A stretch of 64,000 bases of DNA from Nitratireductor arenosus (GTDB lineage Bacteria; Pseudomonadota; Alphaproteobacteria; Rhizobiales; Rhizobiaceae): the NCBI RefSeq assembly GCF_009742725.1, contig NZ_WPHG01000004.1:1-64000 (forward strand). Reading direction: 5' to 3'. Numbering within the stretch: position 1 is the first letter of the stretch; the number at the start of each line of letters is the position of its first letter. The translations under genes were made by a program, and so were the position numbers. The notes beneath the pieces were generated by a model. It was given only the letters and a program-made list of their open reading frames with translations. It was not told the DNA's origin and did not search any database. Below, piece after piece: positions 31,333 to 39,322 of this stretch.

Positions 31333-31354
31333 GCCCGCCTCGCGCGGGCTTTTT
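31333..31354 (+). terminator. Rho-independent terminator of repressor unit
   Basis: GCCCGC-CTCGC-GCGGGC followed by TTTTT, a strong plus-strand terminator. It ends the transcript from the repressor and the membrane gene and insulates the rightward early promoter just downstream. Confidence 0.85.
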
Positions 31355-31370
31355 CGTGCTCCGAACCTAT

Positions 31371-31435
31371 CAATAAGATTTTTCCTACACAATAGGCAAA
31401 AACCTATTGACACTATGATAGGACTAATCCTATTT
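31371..31435. promoter_or_regulatory. Three repressor operators (rightward side)
   Basis: Three copies of the 20-bp operator: CAATAAG-ATTTTT-CCTACAC (31371-31390), CAATAGG-CAAAAA-CCTATTG (31390-31409, perfect inverted repeat) and TGATAGG-ACTAAT-CCTATTT (31416-31435). The second overlaps the -35 and the third fills the spacer and -10 of the rightward promoter. Together with the pair at 30017-30056 they make a split OL/OR-like immunity system. Confidence 0.83.
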
Positions 31436-31436
31436 T
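31407..31436 (+). promoter_or_regulatory. Rightward early promoter (lambda PL equivalent)
   Basis: Perfect -35 TTGACA (31407-31412), 18-base spacer, then TATTTT (31431-31436). The expected start lies near 31443, giving a short leader with GGGAGA before the ATG at 31462. Covered by two operators. Confidence 0.75.
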
Positions 31437-31461
31437 CTCCCAACACCACGGGAGATCACCG

Positions 31462-31929
31462 ATGTCCGCATACGCCACCACATTCTCCGACCTGACCGCC
31501 ACGCTGGCCGGGTGCGCGTCTCCGATCACGGTTGTTCGCGACGGGCAGTTCGAGCGCGCCATCTGCGACGGTGAGCGCATCGGCTGGTTCGTCGAGAGCA
31601 ATGTCTATCCGGGCGAATGGAAATGGAGCGCCTGCGGCACCAGCGGATACGAGACGAGCCGCGCGGCCTGCATCAAGGCCATTGAGCGGCGGGTGGCGGA
31701 ATGGCGCGCCCATCGCGCTTCCGATGAAGCCTATCGAGCCGGGATCGACGCCATGGGCGAACCGCTGCGCGGCCTCGCAATCGAACGCGACAGGGCGGCG
31801 CTCCGGCTTGAAATCGAGCGCGCCCGCACCGTGCGCCGGCCCGATGATCTTCTGGCAGCCGAGGAAGCCTATCGCAACGCCGTGATGGCGTTCGACGCCG
31901 CGGAACGGGCGAAAGCGGAGGCGGCGTGA
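31462..31929 (+). CDS. First gene of rightward early unit, hypothetical (155 aa)
   Basis: A 155-residue protein, first after the repressed promoter. The N-terminal half is mixed alpha/beta (ITVVRDGQFERAICDGERIG); the second half is a charged helix (RDRAALRLEIERARTVRRPD). No domain recognised. By position it could be an early host-takeover or anti-defence protein, like lambda N-region genes. Four-base overlap with the next gene. Confidence 0.65.
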   Translation: MSAYATTFSDLTATLAGCASPITVVRDGQFERAICDGERIGWFVESNVYPGEWKWSACGTSGYETSRAACIKAIERRVAEWRAHRASDEAYRAGIDAMGEPLRGLAIERDRAALRLEIERARTVRRPDDLLAAEEAYRNAVMAFDAAERAKAEAA

Positions 31930-32138
31930 TGAGGCCGACTTACGTGTACCTCGTCTGGAATAAGTCCAGGAGTGAATGCGTCGGCTTTGACGAAAAAGCA
32001 GACGCGATCTGGACCTCCAAAGGCTGTTATCCGCGCGGGCATAACGCGTTCGGCACACCAACAATCGGAGAAGTGTTCCGCGATTGTTACGCCAAAGAAG
32101 GCGGAGAACTCTTCATGCAGAAGGTGAAGGTGTCGTGA
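31926..32138 (+). CDS. Hypothetical early protein (70 aa)
   Basis: Starts in ATGATG overlapping the upstream stop. The product (MRPTYVYLVWNKSRSECVGF...) is a small alpha/beta protein with two cysteines. No domain recognised. A possible 11-codon frame follows before 32175 and is not annotated. Confidence 0.6.
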   Translation: MMRPTYVYLVWNKSRSECVGFDEKADAIWTSKGCYPRGHNAFGTPTIGEVFRDCYAKEGGELFMQKVKVS

Positions 32139-32174
32139 TGCGTGACCTCTCCAAAGCCACTGGAGGCGAGTGAC

Positions 32175-32306
32175 ATGGACAAATTCCTCTGGTCCCTCGC
32201 CGCCGAGCCGGAAGAACCGGAACCCATGCGCAACGTCCTCGCCATGCTCGCCATCATGGCGTTGGTGATTGGCTCAGGGATGGTTTTGACGGGGGTGTTC
32301 GGATGA
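32175..32306 (+). CDS. 43-residue single-span membrane protein
   Basis: MDKFLWSLAAEPEEPEP is followed by a hydrophobic helix (about residues 21-41). GGAGGCGAG lies before the ATG and the stop overlaps the next start (ATGA). A small early phage membrane peptide of unknown role. Confidence 0.6.
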   Translation: MDKFLWSLAAEPEEPEPMRNVLAMLAIMALVIGSGMVLTGVFG

Positions 32307-32500
32307 GCAATTCCAATCTCGTCGACCTGACGATTCAGGTTCACCACATGACGGATCGCGCCGACTTGGTTTCCGACACCGGCGAGACGGACGACGCGGT
32401 TTGGCTTCCGCTTTCGCAGTGCGAAGTGCTGCAACGGCCGAACTGCATGGCCGTCGTCACAATGCCGGAATGGCTGGCCGTCGAACGAGGGCTGGTCTGA
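32303..32500 (+). CDS. Hypothetical early protein (65 aa)
   Basis: A 65-residue mixed protein (LTIQVHHMTDRADLVSDTGE, DAVWLPLSQCEVLQRPN) with overlaps at both ends (ATGA and TGATG). Similar short proteins near recombination genes occur in phages. Function unknown. Confidence 0.6.
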   Translation: MSNSNLVDLTIQVHHMTDRADLVSDTGETDDAVWLPLSQCEVLQRPNCMAVVTMPEWLAVERGLV

Positions 32501-32796
32501 TGAGCGCCCCATTTGGTTACACCGGTCGATCCGGAATCCGCTCCATCGCTCCGATGAACGAGCCGTTCCGGTTTTTCTCCGAGAAGGTCGACGAGTGCCT
32601 TTCCCTGCCCGGCGCTGCCGGTCTGGACGCGCTTCGCGACCTGATCATGGAGGCTCAGTCCGACAAGGAAGCCGGCTACGGCCCGCCGCAGGATGATTTG
32701 AACCGCGCCCGCCGCCGCTGGCTGGACCGCTACGACGCGGTCTACGTCCGCGCGGGCAACGACAACACCGACGAGATGAGGAAGGCAGGCCACTGA
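32500..32796 (+). CDS. Hypothetical early protein (98 aa)
   Basis: A 98-residue helical protein (FRFFSEKVDECLSLPGAAGL, DDLNRARRRWLDRYDAVYVR) whose start overlaps the upstream stop (TGATG) and whose stop overlaps the next start. No domain recognised. Confidence 0.6.
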   Translation: MSAPFGYTGRSGIRSIAPMNEPFRFFSEKVDECLSLPGAAGLDALRDLIMEAQSDKEAGYGPPQDDLNRARRRWLDRYDAVYVRAGNDNTDEMRKAGH

Positions 32797-33872
32797 TGAA
32801 TGTGCATGTAGAGGCCCAGGACATCGCCACGATTGTCGAGACAGACCCCGCGTCCGTCCTCGTTGACGAGGATATTTATAGTCGATTCCTCGATCACCTG
32901 AAAGCGAAGGTCGAGGCATTCGAGCCCGATCTTTCGACGGCGACCAGCCGCAAGGAAATTGCATCGCTCGCCTATGGCGTGACGCGCGCCAAGACCACCA
33001 TCGACGCCGCCGGCAAGAAGCTCAATGAAGAAGCCCGCGCGAAGATCAACGCGGTAGATGCAAAGAGGCGCGCCGTTCGCGAAGACCTGGACGCGCTTGC
33101 AGAGCGCGCCCGCCAGCCGCTCACCAATTGGGAGAAGCAGGAAGATGCCCGCATCGACTACTGCAAGTCCATCCTCCAAGCGATCGAGGATTGCGGCAAC
33201 GGCCTGATCGGCGGCGAGCCCCAGCCTTTCCCCGTTCTGTTGCACGAGCTTGAAGAAAAGATCGTCATCAACAAGGAACTCGGCGAGTTCGAGGAACAGG
33301 CGCGTGTGGCTCACAAGCTCGCGCTCGATAAGGTCAAGGCCGCCTATGCGGCGCACCAGCGCGCCGAGGCCGACCGGATCGAACTGGAAAAGCTGCGCGC
33401 CGAAAAGGCGGAACGCGACCGGATCGAAGCGGAACGCGCCGAGAAGGAGCGGCTTGCCGCCGAAGCGGCCGAGCGTGAGCGCGCCGAAGCGGAGCGCAAA
33501 GCCAAGGAAGAAGCTGAGTACAAGGCCAATGTCGCCCGCGCGGCGGAAGAAGCGCGCCTTGCTGAAATCGCGAAGGCGAAAGCCGAGCAAGACCGCATCG
33601 AACGGGAAGCGGCCGCCAAGGTTGCCGCCGCCGAAGCCGAAGCGAAGGCCGCGCGAGAAAAGGCCGAACGCGACGAGCGCGAGCGGCAGGAGGCGATTGA
33701 ACGCACCAAGCGCGAAGAAGAAGCGCGCGCCGCCGACCGCGAGCATCGTTCCGCAGTCATGGGCGAAGTCAAGGCCGCGCTGATGGCGCAGGGCGCGGGC
33801 GAGGCTACGGCCAAGAAAATCGTGCTGGCGATCATCGCCGGCGAAATCCCTCACTGCCGCTTGGAGTTTTGA
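32796..33872 (+). CDS. Large coiled-coil protein of recombination module (DUF1351-like N-terminus)
   Basis: A 358-residue protein. Residues about 25-150 resemble the domain found with phage recombinases (SRKEIASLAYGVTRAKTTID, GKKLNEEARAKINAVD). Residues about 190-320 are an extreme charged coiled coil of EAERAEKERLAAEAAERE-type repeats. The C-terminus is a small helical end (KAALMAQGAGEATAKKIVLA). It precedes Erf and the exonuclease and may be a recombination accessory or scaffold. The low-complexity part hinders homology calls. Confidence 0.7.
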   Translation: MNVHVEAQDIATIVETDPASVLVDEDIYSRFLDHLKAKVEAFEPDLSTATSRKEIASLAYGVTRAKTTIDAAGKKLNEEARAKINAVDAKRRAVREDLDALAERARQPLTNWEKQEDARIDYCKSILQAIEDCGNGLIGGEPQPFPVLLHELEEKIVINKELGEFEEQARVAHKLALDKVKAAYAAHQRAEADRIELEKLRAEKAERDRIEAERAEKERLAAEAAERERAEAERKAKEEAEYKANVARAAEEARLAEIAKAKAEQDRIEREAAAKVAAAEAEAKAAREKAERDERERQEAIERTKREEEARAADREHRSAVMGEVKAALMAQGAGEATAKKIVLAIIAGEIPHCRLEF

Positions 33873-33874
33873 GC

Positions 33875-34693
33875 ATGAACACCGCAGTCGATATCCGCAA
33901 GGAAGACAGCACCGTCCAGCGCTATGACGACGACCAGCGCGCGGACCCCTTTGTGCAGATGATCGAGCGCGTCGTGCTGGACCCGAATGCGTCCGTCGAC
34001 AAGCTGGAGCGCATGCTGGCGCTGCGCAACGAGGAAGTCGAAAACACTCGTCGGCGAGATCGCGAGGATGCCGAGATTGCGGCGAAGCGCTCCTATTTTG
34101 CGGCCATGTCGAAGTGCCAGGCCGAATTGCCGGTCGTCACCAAGAACCGCAACAACACGCACACCAAGTCGACATATGCCGATCTGGCGGCAATCGAAGA
34201 ACAGGCCATGCCGATCATCCATCGGTACGGTTTTGCGGTGTCCTTCCAGCCCGACGGCTACAACGACAAGGGCGAACTGCGCATCTTGTGGGAAATCTCC
34301 CACGAGGAAGGCCACGTTCGCAACGGCCTCGGAGAAATCCCGCTGGACGCCGCCGGCTCGCAGGGCAAGGTCAACAAGACCGGCACCCAAGCATTCGGCA
34401 GCACCGCCACCTATGGCCGGCGATACCTGCTTTGCATGCTGTTCAACATTTCGACGGGCGACGACAGGGACGGGAACGCCATCGCAGACGGTAAAGCAGG
34501 CGACCTGATCACGGATGATCAGGCCCGCATCATCCGAACCCTGATTGAAGAAACAAACTCCGACATTGAACAGTTCTGCCGTCTTGGCGGGATTAGCGCG
34601 ATCCCTGACATGTGCATCGTCGACTTTGACGACGCGGTTCGCCTTCTCCGGGCCAAGAAATCCCGAATGGAAGCAAGCGGAGGGCAGAGATGA
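33875..34693 (+). CDS. ERF-family single-strand annealing protein
   Basis: A 272-residue protein with the ERF signature: FAAMSKCQAELPVVTKNRNN, STYADLAAIEEQAMP, GFAVSFQPDGYND and GTQAFGSTATYGRRYLLCML followed by GDDRDGN. It anneals complementary single strands and works with the exonuclease encoded next. ATG 33875 follows TTGGAG. The C-terminal 60 residues are a separate helical module. Confidence 0.92.
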   Translation: MNTAVDIRKEDSTVQRYDDDQRADPFVQMIERVVLDPNASVDKLERMLALRNEEVENTRRRDREDAEIAAKRSYFAAMSKCQAELPVVTKNRNNTHTKSTYADLAAIEEQAMPIIHRYGFAVSFQPDGYNDKGELRILWEISHEEGHVRNGLGEIPLDAAGSQGKVNKTGTQAFGSTATYGRRYLLCMLFNISTGDDRDGNAIADGKAGDLITDDQARIIRTLIEETNSDIEQFCRLGGISAIPDMCIVDFDDAVRLLRAKKSRMEASGGQR

Positions 34694-35361
34694 TGGCGAT
34701 GGAGATTTTCGATTTCGAACAGGGCACGCCCGAGTGGTTCGAATGCCGCGCCGGCATCCCCACGGCCAGCATGTTTGCCACCGTGATGGCGTCCGGTCGC
34801 GGCGGCGGCGAGAGCAAGACCCGCGCCAAGTACATGCGTCAGGTCGCCGGCGAGATCATCACCGGCAGGCCGATGGAGACATACTCCAACCCTCACATGG
34901 ATCGCGGCCATGAAATGGAGCCGGAAGCGCGCAAGCGCTACGCCTTCCTGACGGACGCCGAGATCAAGCAAGTCGGCTTCATCCGCAATGGCCAGAAGGG
35001 GTGCTCGCCGGATTCTCTCGTCGGCGGCAGTGGAATGCTTGAGATCAAGTCCAAGCTGCCGGACCTTCTAATCGAATGTATCGAGCGCGACGGCTTCCCG
35101 CCAGAGCACAAGGCTCAATGCCAGGGCGGCTTGTGGGTCGCTGAACGCGAATGGATCGATATCGTCGTCTACTGGCCGGGCATGCCGATCTTCATCAAGC
35201 GCGCCTATCGCGACGAGGCGTACATCGCGGAAATGTCCCGAGCCGTTTCGAGGTTCAACGAGGAACTGGCCGAACTGGTCGAGCGCATCCGCGACTACGA
35301 GCCCGAGCCCGCGCCACGGGAAGAACTGCCCGAAATCGTCGCGAACATGATGGCCGGCTAA
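34690..35361 (+). CDS. YqaJ/lambda-exonuclease-type recombination nuclease
   Basis: A 223-residue nuclease. The N-terminal QGTPEWFECRAGIPTASMFA matches the YqaJ family start. The PD-(D/E)xK core is GCSPDSLVGGSGMLEIKSKL, followed by HKAQCQGGLWVAEREWIDIV. It degrades one strand of double-stranded ends to give substrates for the annealing protein. Starts within ATGATG overlapping the upstream stop. Confidence 0.92.
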   Translation: MMAMEIFDFEQGTPEWFECRAGIPTASMFATVMASGRGGGESKTRAKYMRQVAGEIITGRPMETYSNPHMDRGHEMEPEARKRYAFLTDAEIKQVGFIRNGQKGCSPDSLVGGSGMLEIKSKLPDLLIECIERDGFPPEHKAQCQGGLWVAEREWIDIVVYWPGMPIFIKRAYRDEAYIAEMSRAVSRFNEELAELVERIRDYEPEPAPREELPEIVANMMAG

Positions 35362-35383
35362 CCCCTCCCAAGCCGCCCACCTG

Positions 35384-35422
35384 CCCCGGTTCGCGCCTGT
35401 GTGCCGAGTAGCGCGACCGGGG
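35384..35422. promoter_or_regulatory. Long hairpin after the exonuclease gene
   Basis: CCCCGGTTCGCGC (35384-35396) pairs with GCGCGACCGGGG (35411-35422), one T bulged, around a 14-base loop, followed by ATTTT. It may weaken transcription between the recombination genes and the downstream genes or stabilise the mRNA end. Confidence 0.5.
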
Positions 35423-35443
35423 ATTTTCGAAAGGGAAAGACCG

Positions 35444-35962
35444 ATGGCCGAAGCACCGATCCTCTACCAATGGGATGGCGAAGCGATGATCCCCGCCGCG
35501 CAGCATTGGGCGCGGCAGGCGGACAGGCAATTCGTCGTCGGCGAGCGCTACCGGATGGTCGAGCACCACGACCGCTCCGCGAACTCGCACCGGCATTTCT
35601 TCGCCTGCATCCATGACGCATGGCAGAACCTGCCCGACCGCATGCTTGAGCAGTACCCGACTTCCGAGCACCTGCGCAAGAAAGCGCTGATCTGGAAAGG
35701 GTATCGGGACGAGCGCTCCATCGTATGCGCCAGCGCGGCGGAGGCGCAGCGCGTGGCCGCGTTCGTCAAGCCGATGGATGATTTCGCCGTCGTCACGGTC
35801 AAGGACGCCGTGGTCCGCGTCTGGACCGCCAAGAGCCAATCCGTCAAAGCCATGGGCCGGAAGGAATTTCAGGACAGCAAGAGCGACGTTCTGGATTTCG
35901 TCGACGATCTTCTTGGCGTTGAGCGTGGCGATACGGCGCGTACCGGGAGGGACGCGGCATGA
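35444..35962 (+). CDS. Conserved phage protein (DUF1367-like)
   Basis: A 172-residue protein. The segments SHRHFFACIHDAWQNLPDRM, EHLRKKALIWKGY and TAKSQSVKAMGRKEFQDSKS resemble the DUF1367 phage family found next to recombination genes. No catalytic motif. ATG 35444 is preceded by a weak purine run (AAGGGAAAGA). Four-base overlap with the next gene. Confidence 0.6.
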   Translation: MAEAPILYQWDGEAMIPAAQHWARQADRQFVVGERYRMVEHHDRSANSHRHFFACIHDAWQNLPDRMLEQYPTSEHLRKKALIWKGYRDERSIVCASAAEAQRVAAFVKPMDDFAVVTVKDAVVRVWTAKSQSVKAMGRKEFQDSKSDVLDFVDDLLGVERGDTARTGRDAA

Positions 35963-36225
35963 CGCTCAAGGATATCCGCCGCTGGTTGCGTCCCTTTCTC
36001 CATTGGAGGTCGAAGAAAGCGCAGGCCAGAACGCCGAAGCCCCGCGACGTACTTGCCGCCGGCATTCCAGAATTTGCCGCGGCGTCGAAGCAGGAAACCG
36101 AAGCCCTGTCACGCGGCTGGACGCAAGGTGTGTCCCGAGCCCGTGCAGAGATGCAGCGCGCCGTGCTGGTCGACCTGGCGAGAGGCAAGCCCCGTGTGCG
36201 GGTGAAGGCCCGGTGGGCGGCATGA
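35959..36225 (+). CDS. Hypothetical basic protein (88 aa)
   Basis: An 88-residue basic helical protein (MTLKDIRRWLRPFLHWRSKK) with ATGA overlaps on both sides. Possibly nucleic-acid binding because of charge. No domain recognised. Confidence 0.58.
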   Translation: MTLKDIRRWLRPFLHWRSKKAQARTPKPRDVLAAGIPEFAAASKQETEALSRGWTQGVSRARAEMQRAVLVDLARGKPRVRVKARWAA

Positions 36226-36857
36226 GCGTTTCAGCATATCCACTTCAATGGCCTGTCGGCCGGCCTCGCACGGAACCCGGCAAGCGCCAGTATGGGCGCT
36301 TCAACAAGAAGATGCACAACGGCCGCTGGAACGAAACCCGAAGCCTCAGCGTGGCTGACGCATTGTCCCGGCTCCAGGACGAGCTGGACCGGCTTGGCGC
36401 TCGATATCCTGTCGTATCGAGCAATCTCGAACCCCGTCTTGACGGCCTGCCGCGCTCCGGCCAGCGCGAGCCTGACGACCCCGGCGTAGCGCTGTATTTC
36501 GACTTGAAGGGCAAGCCCCACTGCATGCCATGTGACACATACCTGCGGACTGCGGATAACATCGCCGCCATAGCCGCGCACATCAATGCGACACGTGCAA
36601 TCGAGCGTCACGGTGTAGCCACCGTTGATGAGATGTTCGCCGGATTCCAGGCCCTCCCCGCCCCCGGCGCGGCCGACAGTCAGCTTTGGTGGAAGGTGCT
36701 GGGGGTATCCTCTGACGCCACGAGGGCCGAGATAAATGCCGCCTATCGAAAGCGCGCGGCTGAGGCTCATCCCGACCGGGCGGGAGGTTCGGCGAGCGCC
36801 ATGGCGGAGATCAACGCGGCCCGAGACGCTGCGCTCAAATCGCTCGGAGGTGCTTGA
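36222..36857 (+). CDS. J-domain protein of phage
   Basis: A 211-residue protein with a C-terminal J domain: LWWKVLGVSSDATRAEINAA, then YRKRAAEAHPDRAGG with the HPD motif that stimulates DnaK. The N-terminal 150 residues are phage-specific (RQYGRFNKKMHNGRWNETRS, GVALYFDLKGKPHCMPCDTY) and likely bind the client. By analogy with phages that recruit DnaK for replication or folding, it may bring the host chaperone to a phage complex. Confidence 0.82.
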   Translation: MSVSAYPLQWPVGRPRTEPGKRQYGRFNKKMHNGRWNETRSLSVADALSRLQDELDRLGARYPVVSSNLEPRLDGLPRSGQREPDDPGVALYFDLKGKPHCMPCDTYLRTADNIAAIAAHINATRAIERHGVATVDEMFAGFQALPAPGAADSQLWWKVLGVSSDATRAEINAAYRKRAAEAHPDRAGGSASAMAEINAARDAALKSLGGA

Positions 36858-37246
36858 TGGCATCCCGCGTCGCTCGCCCTGTCACGGCCTTCTCGGAAGA
36901 CCCGTCGGGTAAGGACCAGAAGCGCATCGTCGACGAGCGGCACTTGTCGTTCATCCGGTCCCTGCCCTCGATCATCTCCGGCGCCGGCCCGTGCGAGGCG
37001 TGCCACATCCGGTACGGCGATCCGCTGTACCGAAAAAAATCGACGGGCAAAGCGCAAAAGCCGGACGACGCGTGGGCCGTTCCCATGACGCCGGAAGAGC
37101 ACCGAGCCCAGCACGCCATGAGCGAAGTGCAGTTCTGGAACATGCATCGCATCGATCCGCTGGCCGTGGCGCGCGACCTCTACGCGCATACCGGAGATCG
37201 AGAGGCTGCGGTGAAGATCATTGCGAACGCGAGGAAAACGAAATGA
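36857..37246 (+). CDS. DUF968/HNH-like putative nuclease
   Basis: A 129-residue protein. The segment GAGPCEACHIRYGDPLYRKK and the PMTPEEHRAQHAMSEVQFW histidine cluster resemble the DUF968 and NinG-type group of phage recombination nucleases with an HNH-like zinc site. ATG 36857 overlaps the previous stop (TGATG). It may process recombination intermediates. Confidence 0.68.
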   Translation: MASRVARPVTAFSEDPSGKDQKRIVDERHLSFIRSLPSIISGAGPCEACHIRYGDPLYRKKSTGKAQKPDDAWAVPMTPEEHRAQHAMSEVQFWNMHRIDPLAVARDLYAHTGDREAAVKIIANARKTK

Positions 37247-37752
37247 CGAATGAGCATCAGAAGCAAGACGGCCGCACGCCCGATCTGGTTGAACGGCTGC
37301 GCACCATGACGGCCATGATCAATATGGGCGAGAAAGTGTCCATGGTCTACGAAACCGAACTGCGCCACCGCGCAGCCGCCGAAATTGAGCGCCTGCGCGC
37401 CAAGCTGGCAGAAGCGAGGGTGGTGATTGAGCCGTTTGCGCGGCGTGCTGGGAAATTGGACGGGCACTGGCGAGAAGGAGACACCAACTGGTCTCCGGCG
37501 TACGGCTACACGGCAATCACTATAGGACACCTCCGCGCCGCTGCCGAATGGATGGGTGACGGCGACGGGCCAGACGATATGCGGGCACCCCTCGGCGCGC
37601 GGTTCAGCATCGACCATGACGGCTTTGTCGGAACCGTGATCGGCTACTACCGCCGCCATGACGGCAAGCGCGGTGTTGTGCTCCAGCAGGACGGGACCAA
37701 GGTCGTTCACGTTTACGGCGAGAAGTGGCTTAAAGCGGAGCGGAACCGATGA
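37243..37752 (+). CDS. Hypothetical protein (169 aa)
   Basis: A 169-residue protein. The first 70 residues form a helix (HRAAAEIERLRAKLAEARVV). The last 60 look like a small beta barrel (RFSIDHDGFVGTVIGYYRRH). ATGA overlaps on both sides. No domain recognised. Confidence 0.6.
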   Translation: MTNEHQKQDGRTPDLVERLRTMTAMINMGEKVSMVYETELRHRAAAEIERLRAKLAEARVVIEPFARRAGKLDGHWREGDTNWSPAYGYTAITIGHLRAAAEWMGDGDGPDDMRAPLGARFSIDHDGFVGTVIGYYRRHDGKRGVVLQQDGTKVVHVYGEKWLKAERNR

Positions 37753-38408
37753 CCCACGATCTAGAATTGAAGCCCTGCCCGTTCTGTGGAAGCGCGAACC
37801 TTAATTCGGGCGGCGACGACAAATACGTCGGATACGCATGTCTTGATTGCGGTGCCCTCGGACCAAACCACTACGATAGCCGGTTCGATTGGAACACCCG
37901 CGCCGCCCTCTCCCATGAAGGAGACGCAAGGGCAACCGACTGCGAAGACGAGACCGACCGCAAACTACAAACTGTCGTCGCGCCAGACAACGGCACAGTC
38001 CCGGAGGTTATGGCCGCAATCCTGGAATGCGCTCGCGCATGGGTTCCAGAAGCACGCATCATTGGAAATGTCCGCGCCGGAGACATAGCGCGAGCCGTCG
38101 AGTCCGCCCTCTCTACCCCCAAGGCAGAGGTAAGAGGGGGCACACTCAATCTCCATCTTGGCTCGAACAATACCGTCGATTGCGGGGGTGCGGACATCTC
38201 CGACCCCCTCCACGGTAAGAAAATAACGATACGAGATGCAAACACCTCCCCCGCCCCCACCATCACCGACGAGGCGGTGGAGCGGGCCGCCGCTTCAGAT
38301 CAGATCATCGGTCAGATCGAAGATCGCTTTCCGAACTGGCAATCCTATCGCGATTTGCTCGATTGCATCGACTGCACAATGGCCGAGCTTCGGAGGGATG
38401 TGAGATGA
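37749..38408 (+). CDS. Lar-like zinc-ribbon protein
   Basis: A 219-residue protein whose first 50 residues match the restriction-alleviation Lar family: LKPCPFCGSANLNSGGDDKY, CLDCGALGPN and DWNTRAAL. Lar-type proteins modulate type I restriction in lambdoid phages. The long C-terminal part is unrelated and unknown. The anti-restriction role here is an inference. Confidence 0.62.
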   Translation: MTHDLELKPCPFCGSANLNSGGDDKYVGYACLDCGALGPNHYDSRFDWNTRAALSHEGDARATDCEDETDRKLQTVVAPDNGTVPEVMAAILECARAWVPEARIIGNVRAGDIARAVESALSTPKAEVRGGTLNLHLGSNNTVDCGGADISDPLHGKKITIRDANTSPAPTITDEAVERAAASDQIIGQIEDRFPNWQSYRDLLDCIDCTMAELRRDVR

Positions 38409-38605
38409 CTTACATAACGCTAAAGCTGACTCCCTATCAAGCGCGCGTCCTTTGGGGCGTGGCAGACGGGGCAGCGGACGCCGGCGCGTGCTCGGGTGGA
38501 TTGGAGCCAAAAGAAGCGGAGGCGCTGGATGCGATAGTCGACAAACTTCTTTCGTCGCACGCAAAATGGAAACACGCTTTCCCCAGCAAGGGAGAGGGCG
38601 AATGA
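38405..38605 (+). CDS. Hypothetical protein (66 aa)
   Basis: A 66-residue helical protein (ITLKLTPYQARVLWGVADGA) with ATGA overlaps on both sides. Resembles short phage proteins near Lar genes. Function unknown. Confidence 0.58.
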   Translation: MTYITLKLTPYQARVLWGVADGAADAGACSGGLEPKEAEALDAIVDKLLSSHAKWKHAFPSKGEGE

Positions 38606-38844
38606 GCATGGAGTGGATTCGCAGCAACTATGGTGTCCCAGCCAAACGAGGCGGGCGCGTTGAATACACCCCATGCGAGGGCAGTAAGGACGAGCCCGGA
38701 AGATTGGGGACGATCTCGGGGACGCGCGGCCCGTATCTCCTTGTCCGTCTCGACGGCGATAAGAACTCGCGACCGTACCACCCGACATGGCAATTGCGAT
38801 ACCTGCCCGAAGCCGGCCGGCGCGCACTGGAGGGCAAATCGTGA
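38602..38844 (+). CDS. Hypothetical protein, small beta-barrel type (80 aa)
   Basis: An 80-residue protein (MSMEWIRSNYGVPAKRGGRV) with an SH3-like strand pattern (RLGTISGTRGPYLLVRLDGD) and a C-terminal YHPTWQLRYL segment. ATGA upstream and GTGA downstream overlaps. Such folds often bind nucleic acid. Function unknown. Confidence 0.58.
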   Translation: MSMEWIRSNYGVPAKRGGRVEYTPCEGSKDEPGRLGTISGTRGPYLLVRLDGDKNSRPYHPTWQLRYLPEAGRRALEGKS

Positions 38845-39110
38845 GCGCGGAATTCAAAGCAATCACGCCAGAATACATGGAACGGATTATCCAAGAGGCA
38901 TGCGACCGGCTCGGCTACCGCATCCTCGCGCCCGGTGAACTCGACGGGGAGACGCTGGAAGCTGCGGCGAAGGTCGCCGACAAACGCGCGGCCATGGCCG
39001 GGACCGTATCGCATGAAGCCGCCCGCGCGTTGCTGGAGGCGCTCCCTGACGCCATCCGCGCCCTGAAAGACGCGCCGGCCGGCAAAACGGATGGGGCCAA
39101 GCAGGAATGA
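38841..39110 (+). CDS. Hypothetical helical protein (89 aa), GTG start
   Basis: Starts at GTG 38841, overlapping the upstream stop (GTGA). The product is helical (MERIIQEACDRLGYRILAPG, AAKVADKRAAMAGTVSHEAA). ATGA overlap with the next gene. Function unknown. Confidence 0.55.
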   Translation: MSAEFKAITPEYMERIIQEACDRLGYRILAPGELDGETLEAAAKVADKRAAMAGTVSHEAARALLEALPDAIRALKDAPAGKTDGAKQE

Positions 39111-39322
39111 CGCGCGCGTTGCCGCTCACCCAGCGCGAAGGACAGTCGTCGCACCGGCGACGGGTCAGCGCGTCCGCAGTGCGCGAAACGCTCAAGGCGA
39201 TACAGGACACCGGCCTGATTGTGGACAAGGTGTGCATTGCCGGTGGACAGGTGGAAATCACATGTCACCCGATTGAGAACCACCCGACACCGGAAAACGA
39301 TGGAGGTCTCAAGGAATGGTGA
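39107..39322 (+). CDS. Hypothetical protein before integrase (71 aa)
   Basis: A 71-residue basic protein (HRRRVSASAVRETLKAIQDT GLIVDKV, split here) overlapping the integrase start by seven bases. The helix followed by short strands could be a winged-helix or excisionase-like fold. Its place beside the integrase would suit a directionality factor, but the sequence alone does not show it. Confidence 0.5.
   Translation: MTRALPLTQREGQSSHRRRVSASAVRETLKAIQDTGLIVDKVCIAGGQVEITCHPIENHPTPENDGGLKEW

Noticed and set aside
32139-32174. 11-codon frame MRDLSKATGGE between two early genes
   Set aside because: Too short to judge and without its own SD; more likely leader for the gene at 32175.
32796-33872. 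Charged repeat region considered as a DNA repeat array
   Set aside because: The Lys/Glu/Ala-rich coiled coil gives degenerate GCC/GAA-rich DNA but no regular unit; it is normal coiled-coil coding sequence.
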